A stretch of DNA of 64,000 bases from AP-15 sp963733945 (GTDB taxonomy: Bacteria > Pseudomonadota > Alphaproteobacteria > ATCC43930 > CGMCC-115725): the NCBI GenBank assembly GCA_963733945.1, contig CAVTFD010000033.1:170766-234765 (forward strand). Reading direction: 5' to 3'. A program made the position numbers and the translations under genes. Below the pieces are notes generated by a model, which was not told the origin of the DNA, did not search any database, and saw only the letters and a program-made list of their open reading frames with translations. Positions 9,730 to 17,530 of the stretch are shown here, one piece after another; the first letter of the stretch is position 1; each line of letters begins with the position of its first letter.

Positions 9730-9972
9730 GTCGAAGAGCCCAAGGTGACCCTTGTCTAATAGCACGAGCCGCCGACCGTTCCCGGCACGAGCATCAAGGG
9801 CGTGCTCGTCGAATACGCACGATGCGAACGAGAGGGGGAGATATAAAGGAACCCAAACCGCTCATTCGACGTTTCTGCTGCGAAGATTGACGGTCTCGCC
9901 CGCTGACCGGCGAAGCGCGTTTTAGCGCCTCTCCGCGGTCAACTCGCGGGGTCAATAGCTTGTTGCGCTCAA

Positions 9973-11559
9973 ATGCGGGATGTACGATCGCCGCCGGCCT
10001 CAAATACGGTGGCGGACGCCATGCCCGTTGAGATCACCGAGAAGACGGGCGCGAGCAGAGGCGAAGCCAATCCGGTCGACGCGCTCCCCGCAAGTGAAGG
10101 GGTGTCGGGCGAGCACGAGGCGCGACAATCGGTGAGCCCACCGTCGGATCAGCGGCCCTCGCGGCGGCGACGGCTGCTGATTGCTGCGCTCGGCGCCCTG
10201 GTCCTTGCGGCCGTCGGCATATTCTGCATCCCCTGGATTCTCGCATCGCTCAACACCGTTTCAACGGACGACGCCTACGTCAACGGCCATGTGACGTTCG
10301 TCGCTCCCCGGGTCGCCGGCCAGATCTCTCGGGTGCTGGTCGACGACAACTACCGTGTGCACAAAGGCGAGCTTCTCGCCGAACTCGACAAGGAGCCGTT
10401 TCAGGACGCGGTTGCCGTGAAAACAGCGGCGGTCGATACCGCAGAGGCGAACCTGCGCGCGGCTAAAGCCACGGTGCGGGATATCGAAGCACAAGCATGG
10501 GCCCGGCGCTGGGGATTGCAGAACGCCGTACAGGATGTCGACGACAAAATTGCCCTTTTGCACGCTCGGGTAGCCGCTCTCGACAAGAGCAAGGCCGAGC
10601 TGACGCTCGCACAAGCCGACTTCTATCGGGCGCAGCGGTTGCTGGGGAGCCCGGCCGAGAGCCGTCAGGAGTTCGATCGGGCTCAACGAACCTTATCTAC
10701 TGCCAGCGCACAAGTCACTGAATCGCTCGCCGATGTTTACAGGGTGCGGGCGTCTTTGGGACTGCCAGCGCAACCCGATGGCGGCAAAGGTCTTGACCAG
10801 GTCCCCCCGGATCTCGATCAGACCTTTTCTTCCATCCTCGTGGCCCAGGCAAACCTGATCGAGAGTGCGGCTCGGCTTGGTGTGATCCATTCCGTTGACC
10901 AGAGCCCGAAGCAGATGCTCGATAAGTTTGAAAAACAGGGCGACGTCGATCGTACGTTCGCCCGGCTGGAGGCCGAGGCGCCGGCCGTCAAGCAGGCCGA
11001 GGCCAAGCTCGAATTCGCCAAACGCGAGCTCGCCCAGTCCGAACTAGATCTTGGTTTTTGTGACATCGTCGCGAAGATCGACGGAGTCGTCACGCGCCGG
11101 AATGTCAATCCGGGCGATTACGTTCAAGTCGGGCAGAATCTGATGGCGATCCGCTCTCTCCGCGAGATCTGGGTCGACGCGAATTTCAAAGAGACCCAAC
11201 TACGATACTTACGTATCGGCCAGCCTGTTGATCTATACGTCGACATGTACGGCAGCCGGCACGTGTTCAAGGGTCGCGTCTCCGGCTTTACGATGGGGAC
11301 CGGATCGACGCTGGCGTTGTTGCCGCCGGAGAATGCGACCGGCAACTTCGTCAAGGTGGTCCAGCGGCTGCCGGTCCGGATCGATCTTGAAGGATACGAC
11401 CCTGACAAAGACACGCTGTTCGTCGGCACGTCCGTTGTCCCGTACGTGTACATTAACAAGCCGCCTACCGGGCCCGATGCCGCGAAGTTTCTCCAAACCG
11501 CTCTGCCCCAAACACAAGCCATCGGTTCGCCCCGGGGTTCGCCCGGCGCCGACAAATGA
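9973..11559 (+). CDS. HlyD/EmrA-type membrane fusion protein
   Basis: 528 aa. A disordered N-terminal region of about 60 residues is followed by one membrane anchor (LLIAALGALVLAAVGIF, about residues 66-90), the fusion-protein motif TDDAYVNGHV, long helical hairpin segments (about 140-300) and a beta-barrel region (GFCDIVAKIDGVVTRRNVNPGDYV..., about 360-420). It should bridge an inner-membrane pump to an outer-membrane channel. It overlaps the DHA2 transporter gene by four bases (ATGA), so the two are translated as a pair. The start could be the ATG at 10021 instead; neither has a strong ribosome site. No TolC-like gene is nearby. Confidence 0.88.
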   Translation: MRDVRSPPASNTVADAMPVEITEKTGASRGEANPVDALPASEGVSGEHEARQSVSPPSDQRPSRRRRLLIAALGALVLAAVGIFCIPWILASLNTVSTDDAYVNGHVTFVAPRVAGQISRVLVDDNYRVHKGELLAELDKEPFQDAVAVKTAAVDTAEANLRAAKATVRDIEAQAWARRWGLQNAVQDVDDKIALLHARVAALDKSKAELTLAQADFYRAQRLLGSPAESRQEFDRAQRTLSTASAQVTESLADVYRVRASLGLPAQPDGGKGLDQVPPDLDQTFSSILVAQANLIESAARLGVIHSVDQSPKQMLDKFEKQGDVDRTFARLEAEAPAVKQAEAKLEFAKRELAQSELDLGFCDIVAKIDGVVTRRNVNPGDYVQVGQNLMAIRSLREIWVDANFKETQLRYLRIGQPVDLYVDMYGSRHVFKGRVSGFTMGTGSTLALLPPENATGNFVKVVQRLPVRIDLEGYDPDKDTLFVGTSVVPYVYINKPPTGPDAAKFLQTALPQTQAIGSPRGSPGADK

Positions 11560-13163
11560 CGGTCGCGGCGCTTTCCGCCCCGAGATCCGCCGCGGCAGGC
11601 AACCCATGGTTGGTGGCCGCGGTCGTGGTGGTGCCGACCTTCATGGAGGTGCTCGACACCACGATCGCGGTGGTGGCACTGCGCTATATCGCTGGCGGGC
11701 TGTCGGCTACGGTCGAGGACGGTGAGTGGGTTCTCACCAGCTATCTCGCGGCCAACGCGATCATCCTGCCGATCACCGGGTGGCTGAGCGCGCATCTGGG
11801 TCGCCGCAACTACTTTCTACTCTCGATTGCCGTATTTACGATCGCTTCCGCGCTATGCGGATTGGCCGGGAGCCTCAGTCAGCTGATCCTGTTCCGAGTG
11901 ATCCAGGGTCTGGCAGGCGGCGGTTTGCAACCCAGCAGTCAGGGCGTGCTGTTGGACGCCTTCCCGGTTGAAAAGCAGGGCGTGGCGATGACGCTGTTCG
12001 GCTTCGCTGCCCTGATCGCGCCGGTCGTCGGTCCGACCCTGGGCGGCTGGCTGACCGACTCCTATTCGTGGCGCTGGGTCTTTCTGATCAACGTGCCGGT
12101 CGGTCTCCTGGCGTTTGTCGGATGTTATGCCCTACTTCGCGATCCGGATTATCTTACCACCCAGCGCATCGACTTGAGAAAGCAGCCCTTCCATTTTGAC
12201 TCGATCGGCCTGTCGCTGCTGGTCATTGTTATGGTCTCCTGGGAAGTGATGCTAAGCAAGGGCCAGGAGTGGGACTGGCTGGGTGATCCATTCTGGCGCG
12301 TCCAGACATTGGCGACCTTCTTTGCCGTGGGTTTAAGTGCACTGGTTGTTTGGGAGTTGCGGCACCGCAACCCGGTGGTCAATTTCCGGCCGTTGCGCGA
12401 GCGCAATTTTGCCGGATGCTGCATCATCATCTTTTGCGCTTATTTGGCGCTCTACGGCGCCAGCACTTCGTTGCCCGGCCTGCTTCAGTCCCTCTTCGGG
12501 TATGATGCGCTGCGCGCCGGGCTGGTCATGTCGCCCGCCGGGGTCTTTGCGGTTCTGGCAATGCCGGTTATCGGCCGCTTGCTCGGCCGGGGGACTGATG
12601 CGCGGTGGTTGATTGTTGCCGGGCTGCTGGTCATGACGGCAGGCAACTACTGGATGTCACAGCTGAACCTGGACGTCAGCCCCGGCCAGCTCATCTGGCC
12701 TCGGGTACTGGTGGTCCTGGGATTGTCGGTATGTTTTGCGCCGGTAAATGTCGCAGCTTACCTCTATACACCGTTGGAATTGCGCGGGGCGGCGGTCGGT
12801 TTGTTGAGTTTGCTGCGCAACGAGGGGGGCAGCGTCGGGACCTCGGTAGCCCAGACCTTCCAGGAGCGGCGTGAACAATTTCACGGCCTGCGCTTAGGGG
12901 AATACCTCGATCCCTTCAACGCGGCCGCGAACTCCTTCGTCGCGCACGCTCAGGCGTTCTTCTCCCAAGAGATCGCCGATCCGGTCGCCGCACGGCAGCT
13001 AGGTTTGCAGGAACTCGAAAATCTGCGGCAGCAGCAAGCATCCGCGCTTGCCTACTTCGACTGCTTTTGGATGTTTGCGGTGTTGACGTTTGTGCTCGTG
13101 TTCGTGGCTCTGCTGATGAAGCGATCGGTGGCTAGGAAAGGCGCTCACCAGATTGTCGAATGA
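11556..13163 (+). CDS. DHA2-family MFS efflux pump, EmrB/QacA type
   Basis: 535 aa with about 14 hydrophobic segments. Helix 1 carries LDTTIAVVALRYI, the drug-antiporter motif of the 14-helix family, and helix 5 has the antiporter signature PVVGPTLGGWLTDSYSWRW. It pumps drugs or toxic organics out of the cytoplasm using the proton gradient, with the adjacent fusion protein extending the path across the periplasm. Its start overlaps the stop of that gene (ATGA at 11556-11559). The final hydrophobic helix (FWMFAVLTFVLVFVALL) is intact. The substrate is unknown. Confidence 0.9.
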   Translation: MTVAALSAPRSAAAGNPWLVAAVVVVPTFMEVLDTTIAVVALRYIAGGLSATVEDGEWVLTSYLAANAIILPITGWLSAHLGRRNYFLLSIAVFTIASALCGLAGSLSQLILFRVIQGLAGGGLQPSSQGVLLDAFPVEKQGVAMTLFGFAALIAPVVGPTLGGWLTDSYSWRWVFLINVPVGLLAFVGCYALLRDPDYLTTQRIDLRKQPFHFDSIGLSLLVIVMVSWEVMLSKGQEWDWLGDPFWRVQTLATFFAVGLSALVVWELRHRNPVVNFRPLRERNFAGCCIIIFCAYLALYGASTSLPGLLQSLFGYDALRAGLVMSPAGVFAVLAMPVIGRLLGRGTDARWLIVAGLLVMTAGNYWMSQLNLDVSPGQLIWPRVLVVLGLSVCFAPVNVAAYLYTPLELRGAAVGLLSLLRNEGGSVGTSVAQTFQERREQFHGLRLGEYLDPFNAAANSFVAHAQAFFSQEIADPVAARQLGLQELENLRQQQASALAYFDCFWMFAVLTFVLVFVALLMKRSVARKGAHQIVE

Positions 13164-13184
13164 GCCAGCTTGCGGGCGCAACTC

Positions 13185-14182
13185 ATGACGACCGACCCGA
13201 CATCGAGGGTAGTTCCGGGGACGCGGCAGCGAGAGGCTCGGGGTTCCGATGTTCCGATCGATCAGCCGGAGACGCGTGAAAAAGTGGCGCGGGTTCGTCT
13301 CGGCTCCTACGAGTTCAAAAAGAAGGGGGTTTCGCGCTTCGACTTGCGTGATCCCTACCATCTCGCCATCGCCCTGACCTGGCCGCAATTCCTCTTATCG
13401 TTACTCGTACTTTATCTTTTCATGAATGTCGTTTTCGCCATTTTTTTCTGGCTGGTTCCCGGATCGGTGGGTCATGCTCGACCGGGTAGCCTCCTGGACG
13501 TGTTTTTTTCAGCATAGAGACGGTTGCAACCGTCGGCTATGGCGAGATGTATCCAGCAACATTGTACGGCCACTTGATTGCGTCGACCGAGATCGTCTGC
13601 GGGCTCGCCTTCACGGCAATTTTGACCGGCCTGACCTTCGTTCGCTTCTCGCGGCCACGAGCCAAGCTGATCTTCGCTGCCAATCCGGTAGTGGCGATGC
13701 ATAACGGCAAACCGACATTGATGGTGCGGATCGGCAATGGACGCGCAGCTGAGTTGGCGGATGCGAAAGCCCAGCTGAATGTGCTGCTTACCGAGATCGC
13801 TGTCGACGGCCAGGTGTTTCATCGCGCACAGGAGTTGCGGCTCGAGCGAGCGCACCTTCCGATCTTTCCGCTCTTCTGGACCCTCATGCATGTGCTGGAC
13901 GAACGGAGCCCGCTGAACGGCTACGATGCGGCGCGAGCAGTCAAAGCGAACGCGCAGGTTTTCGTAGGGATTGAAGCGCGCGACCCGACGCTCGCGACGA
14001 CGGTGCACGACATCCGCAACTACCCGGCGGAGGATATTCGCTTTGGCATGAGGTATACGGAGGCCATAACCACCGCAAGGGACGGCACGCCGGTTTTGGA
14101 CCTGACCACAATCGGAGCACTAGAGCCCGATGTCGGAGACCGCCAGGAACAGGGGTGGACGGACCGCGAAGAAGACGGATAG
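13185..14182 (+). pseudogene. KirBac-type inward-rectifier potassium channel, frameshifted at a poly-T run
   Basis: The first frame (ATG 13185) gives a cytoplasmic N-terminus, slide helix (DLRDPYHLAIALTWPQF) and outer helix, then stops at TAG 13515-13517. From 13508 the next frame continues exactly where the channel should: FSIETVATVGYGEMYPATLYG, with the TVGYG potassium filter, inner helix and the Ig-like C-terminal domain (RFSRPRAKLIFA...). The switch point is a run of seven T at 13503-13509; eight T, or a -1 slip, would give one continuous protein of about 332 aa. It is 22 bases after the efflux gene and in the same orientation. It may be a sequencing indel, a true inactivation or slippage-dependent expression. 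Confidence 0.85.
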
Positions 14183-14217
14183 ATGACCTCACTCCTCACC
14201 CTTCGGCAGCACGGCGC

Positions 14218-14730
14218 GAACACGCGCCATGCGGCGACCATCGCCAAGCCGTGAGCCCTCGCCGTCAATTCCCGTTCAACCGGGAAAATAACCAGGAATT
14301 TCCCCGCGGCGCCCCAGAAACGGCCGATCGGTCTCGAAAAACATCAGGTAAATCAACGTCCTGAGGTGAATTCCCGTCATGGCATAACCGGGAATTTTTT
14401 TGACATAACCGGGAATTTTTTCGGCCGAACCGGGAATTAACGGGAATTACCGTGGCGGTGGCCAGAAAGCGCCGGCGCCGTAGGGCTGCCGATGAATCTC
14501 GTGTCGCACTCGATCCGATACCTCCCTTTCCGACCGCTCGTCAGCATAACGCCGGATTGTGGCGGAAGGCCGACCGCTGCGGGGCTGTACGACCCAGGCC
14601 TATTTGATCGATGCCGGTTGGAGCCGAGTGGCGCCGCCTGTCGCGAGCGGCCACACGTAGCGGTCAAACACCAGACCTACCACTTCCATTTGGCCGTCGG
14701 CGGCCAAGCCGAACCGTTCGGCGACGCGAC
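14218..14730. repeat. right copy of the degenerate direct repeat (partner 9385-9729)
   Basis: It begins with an echo of the creA 3' end (ACCATCGCCAAGCCGTGA), continues with the AATTCCCG/CGGGAA inverted repeat, and runs into the 3' end of the intact acetyltransferase gene. Together with the left copy it brackets the block from 9.97 to 14.18 kb. The part from 14183 to 14599 has no gene. Confidence 0.7.
14381..14452. repeat. 21-bp-phased array of AACCGGGAATT sites
   Basis: CCGGGAATT begins at 14388, 14409 and 14430, an exact 21-base spacing (two helical turns), with a further CGGGAATTA at 14441. Intervening bases are mostly T-rich. Inverted forms (AATTCCCG) lie just upstream near 14262 and 14371 and in the left repeat copy near 9424. 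It is either a decayed minisatellite or a cluster of phased protein-binding sites. There is no spacer diversity, so it is not CRISPR. Confidence 0.6.
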
Positions 14731-15238
14731 GCGAGCGGGCGTTTTGCGGCTGAATAGCCGAGATCGCGTAGGGCAGCCGCAGCACGTCGCGCGCGTAATC
14801 GCGGACGCAACCCACTGCCTCAGTCGCGAAACCCTGGCCCCAGACGGCCGGATCGAACGTGTAGCTGAGCTCACACTCGAATGTCAGGGCGCCGCCAGCG
14901 GGCGCCCGTGCACGCCCAAACCATCCTTTGCGAACCCCGTGCTCGGATGCCACCAACTCGACAACAAGGTCGGTCAAGCCGCAGCGCCCGATCAGCGCGC
15001 CGTCTTCCTTGCGCAGGACCGCGAGACAGCCGAGCGCCAGCTGCTGATAGCCCTCCAGAGTGGACTGCAGCCACGATGCGGACTCTTGGGGCGAGCGCGG
15101 CCGGCCTCCGGGGTAGAGATATCGCGTGACTTCGGGGAGCGCATGGATGCGCGCGAAGAACTCCAGATCGTCCGGCGCGATCCGCCGCAGCACGAGGCGA
15201 GCCGATTCCAGCCGGTCCGTGCCGTGCGCCAGGGTCAT
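14600..15238 (-). CDS. GNAT family N-acetyltransferase (RimJ/RimL type)
   Basis: 212 aa starting MTLAHGTDRLESARLVLRRI. The RimJ/RimL-like pattern is clear: RLVLRRIAPDDLEFFARIH at the N-terminus, a central beta sheet (GRCGL), the acetyl-CoA segment WGQGFATEAVGCVRDYA, and QPQNARSRRVAERFGLA. Such enzymes transfer acetyl groups from acetyl-CoA to alpha-amines of proteins or small molecules; this substrate is unknown. A 3' fragment of a related gene lies at 9584-9729 and a 5' fragment at about 16875-16914, so the locus has been copied and broken several times. Confidence 0.88.
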   Translation of the reverse strand: MTLAHGTDRLESARLVLRRIAPDDLEFFARIHALPEVTRYLYPGGRPRSPQESASWLQSTLEGYQQLALGCLAVLRKEDGALIGRCGLTDLVVELVASEHGVRKGWFGRARAPAGGALTFECELSYTFDPAVWGQGFATEAVGCVRDYARDVLRLPYAISAIQPQNARSRRVAERFGLAADGQMEVVGLVFDRYVWPLATGGATRLQPASIK

Positions 15239-15389
15239 TTAGAAGAATCCGGCATCTCGCTCGGATTGTAGAGCCGTTCGCGGCGCGGGTCAGCGCTGCA
15301 TCGTCGACGGTCGACTCAGGGTCTGTGGGCGAGCGATCGGGCGGGGTGGCGTGTCCACGCATCTAGGTCAGGAGGTCGCTTGGAACCGA

Positions 15390-15710
15390 TCAGCACGGCT
15401 CGGGAGCGGTCGGCCGGTACGGCTTGACCGCGATCTCGCCGGCGCGCTGCCGCATCGTGTGTGTGTCATGCCATGCCTGCATCCGCAGCAACATTTCCAT
15501 ATCGACGCCAAACGCCTTCTCGATTCGCAGCGCCATTTCCGGGGACAACGCCGCCTTGCCATGCAACAGGTCGGAAAGGGTGGCGCGCCGCACACCGAGC
15601 ACCTCGGCCACCGCGCTGACCGACAGGTCCAGCTCGTCGAGAATTTCCGCGCGGATGAACTCGCCCGGATGGGTTGGGGTCATGCCGATTTTCACAGGTG
15701 CATCGCTCAT
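15390..15710 (-). CDS. higA: HigA-family antitoxin (XRE helix-turn-helix)
   Basis: 106 aa. The family hallmark THPGEFIRAEILDELDLSV is followed by an XRE helix-turn-helix (AVAEVLGVRRATLSDLLHGK, about residues 36-55) and a C-terminal tail. HigA neutralises the RNase HigB and represses the operon. Here no toxin gene remains upstream: only an 11-codon relic of higB is left, joined by the normal TGATG overlap. The protein is therefore an orphan antitoxin or free-standing repressor. It is downstream of, and co-directional with, the AT-rich gene at 15753-16352. Confidence 0.9.
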   Translation of the reverse strand: MSDAPVKIGMTPTHPGEFIRAEILDELDLSVSAVAEVLGVRRATLSDLLHGKAALSPEMALRIEKAFGVDMEMLLRMQAWHDTHTMRQRAGEIAVKPYRPTAPEPC

Positions 15711-15745
15711 CAGTGATAGTCCTCCAAATCGAGGTCTAGCTTCAC
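15710..15745 (-). pseudogene. C-terminal relic of the HigB toxin gene
   Basis: Reading on the minus strand into higA, the frame gives VKLDLDLEDYH and a TGA that overlaps the higA ATG by one base. LEDYH is the usual C-terminus of HigB toxins and the overlap is the normal higBA junction. A TAA at 15746-15748 closes the frame immediately upstream, and sequence beyond it is AT-rich and unrelated. The toxin body has been lost, apparently replaced by the neighbouring AT-rich segment. Confidence 0.7.
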
Positions 15746-15752
15746 TTAGAAT

Positions 15753-16352
15753 TTATTTGTAACCATAAAAACCTCCAGTATCTCCACCAGCCCAACATCC
15801 ATTTTTGCATGCAGGAAACCGAGAATTGCATAAATGTTTAAAGATTGGAGCACTAATATCGTTATTTTCATATCCCTGCGGTTGAAATATCCTACCATTA
15901 TATCTCCCGTTTATGCCATCAATTATTCCCATTACATAAACATTGCCAACGGAGTAACTACTTCCTGCTTCAGAATATGAATAACAAGCGATGGCACCCT
16001 TGGACGGAAGAGTCGGTATATTTTCATTATTCTTAAGAAATTTGGCTATTCGTCCGTTTGGGTCTGATAACAGACCTGTGTCAAGATAAAATTTAAACAA
16101 TTTTTTTGTACTCTCCAAATCACTGGTGATCGCTTTCTCCACTAAAGAGGCTTGATGCGTCTTTTGTTCTAACTGCAATTCTTCAGCGTTTTTGAGTTTC
16201 TCAACTGCTAATTGATTGCTGGCTTGCATGTAACTTACGACAAGATTGCCCACAAATGCTATTAACGCAGCAAATATGCTGGCTAATATCGCCCAATCTA
16301 TACTCCTAGGTCGCGCGGTGGGTTGCGTTTGCGGGTGATCTTCCTCGGCCAT
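15753..16352 (-). CDS. AT-rich membrane-anchored coiled-coil protein, unknown function
   Basis: 199 aa. A short charged N-terminus is followed by one transmembrane helix (IDWAILASIFAALIAFVGNL, about residues 18-40), a charged coiled coil (residues 43-80, QLAVEKLKNAEELQLEQKT), a helix-rich stretch resembling KAI..DLESTKKLFKFYLDTGLL segments common in uncharacterised bacterial proteins, and a C-terminal region rich in Gly, Tyr and Cys. Its base composition is much more AT-rich than its neighbours, indicating transfer. It sits exactly where higB should be. I do not recognise a function; a stress or defence role is only suggested by context. Confidence 0.7.
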   Translation of the reverse strand: MAEEDHPQTQPTARPRSIDWAILASIFAALIAFVGNLVVSYMQASNQLAVEKLKNAEELQLEQKTHQASLVEKAITSDLESTKKLFKFYLDTGLLSDPNGRIAKFLKNNENIPTLPSKGAIACYSYSEAGSSYSVGNVYVMGIIDGINGRYNGRIFQPQGYENNDISAPIFKHLCNSRFPACKNGCWAGGDTGGFYGYK

Positions 16353-16378
16353 TACGGGACCATCCTAATTTCAGTTAT

Positions 16379-16933
16379 GTGTCTGGGCTGGTTCTATTCC
16401 CTGATATCGTTCGCAGACCCACTTCCATGTGGACGGCCGCTCGGCTGTTTTCCAGGAGGCACTCTGCGGCTCCGCACCGATGGCAGACCCGAAGCCTCGA
16501 GGTTGTTCGGACGGAGCCGGGAAACCTCCTGGCGTCGAACAGCTTTAGCCGGTTCGCGGTAGCGGCGGGCCTGCCGCCTCTTAACAACGGCTTTCTGACC
16601 TACGACAACCTCTTCTGGCCCGGCGGGTCGCCGCCGACGGCCACCGACTACCCAATCGGTGGCGGGTTTTTGGACATCTACGGGCTGCTCTTCGAGATCG
16701 GTGGCGGGCGGGTCGTGAACTTCTGGAGCAACGGCGATCTCGGCAGCGACGTCGATTACGGCGTCGCCGTCGCGACCTCGGCGATGTCGCTCGATTACGT
16801 CAGTGGCGACGTGACGGTTCCGGAGCCTGGTTCGCTGGCCCTGCTCGTGGCCGGCATCGCCCTTTTCGCCGCCATCCGCCGCCTCCAGCCGGTCTGTGGC
16901 GCGCGCCAGGGTCATTCCGGAAAAGTCCGATAA
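16379..16933 (+). pseudogene. PEP-CTERM protein, N-terminally degraded, fused to an acetyltransferase scrap
   Basis: The C-terminal third carries a PEP-CTERM sorting signal: VPEPGSLALLVAGIALF followed by a basic RRLQ tail. Before it lies a plausible secreted beta-rich segment (NGFLTYDNLFWPGG..., GLLFEIGGG). There is no signal peptide, and the first 50 residues are Arg-rich with no recognisable sequence. Past the PEP-CTERM the frame runs into bases 16875-16914, which on the opposite strand encode MTLARATDRLEAA, a copy of the start of the GNAT gene (MTLAHGTDRLESA). A decayed, recombinant remnant is the best reading. Confidence 0.6.
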
Positions 16934-17022
16934 GGCCCTTTAAAAAATCCCGGAATGGGAGCTCTGGAAAATGAGGCAGTTTTGCGCGTAATCCCGGATT
17001 CTCGGACGCTCTCTCGGCGGAT

Positions 17023-17051
17023 TTGAACGCGGTAATTGCAAATGATATAGT
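17023..17051 (+). promoter_or_regulatory. sigma-70-type promoter for the TIR-SLATT operon
   Basis: TTGAAC (17023-17028) and TATAGT (17046-17051) are separated by exactly 17 bases, close to the vegetative consensus and unusually strong for this GC-rich window. Transcription would start near 17058, leaving a leader of about 65 bases before the TIR gene. The promoter lies in AT-rich sequence and so probably arrived with the operon. Confidence 0.65.
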
Positions 17052-17122
17052 CACCAGGCGAAAATCAGGGGGGCGGTCGAGTCACTGCGCCACGGCAACC
17101 CTCTGTATGATGCGGGAGATAA

Positions 17123-17530
17123 ATGTTGGCAAAAAAGCGCGTTTTCCTGAGCTTCCGCGCGGAGGACAAAAATCAGGTCAACGGTCTTCGGTTGCTTGCT
17201 GTAAATGACAAATTCGACATCGAATTTTACGACGAATTTGTTCGTAAGGCAATCGATAGCGAAGACGCCGCGTACATTAAATCTACGATTAGAGGCAAAA
17301 ATAACCGCACCAGTATCACTGTGTGCATGTTGAGCGCACTCACGCATACGAGTCCGTGGGTTGACTGGGAGTTAGAAGAAAGCTACGGGAAAAATAATAC
17401 CGTCATCTACATGGGGCTAAAAGATGGCCCCGGCACTCTTGTTGTTCCCAAGCCCGGACGGGATCGGGAGGCAATATGGTATTTATGGGATCATGAGTTA
17501 CTGGATCGGCTAATCAGTGCTGCTGCATGA
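17123..17530 (+). CDS. stand-alone TIR-like domain protein (ThsB/DUF1863-like)
   Basis: 135 aa, a single TIR-like domain. It opens with the beta-strand signature KRVFLSFRAEDKNQVNGLRL, continues through DIEFYDE and ICVMLSALTHTSPWVDWELE-type elements (here ITVCMLSALTHTSPWVDWEL), where the Trp and Glu match the conserved WxxWE region holding the catalytic Glu of TIR NADases. Small TIR proteins of this kind (ThsB of Thoeris) make a cyclic ADP-ribose signal on phage infection. GGGAG precedes the ATG by four bases. The stop overlaps the next start (ATGA), coupling it to the SLATT-like gene. AT-rich. Defence function is inference. Confidence 0.78.
   Translation: MLAKKRVFLSFRAEDKNQVNGLRLLAVNDKFDIEFYDEFVRKAIDSEDAAYIKSTIRGKNNRTSITVCMLSALTHTSPWVDWELEESYGKNNTVIYMGLKDGPGTLVVPKPGRDREAIWYLWDHELLDRLISAAA

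Noticed and set aside
14381..14452. Evenly spaced repeats suggesting a CRISPR array
   Set aside because: The 21-bp period leaves only about 12 bases between short motifs, these intervals are not diverse spacers, and no cas gene is present.
15390..16352. Intact HigBA toxin-antitoxin with the 199-aa protein as HigB
   Set aside because: The 199-aa protein has a membrane anchor and coiled coil, no RelE/HigB fold, and the true HigB C-terminus remains as a separate relic.
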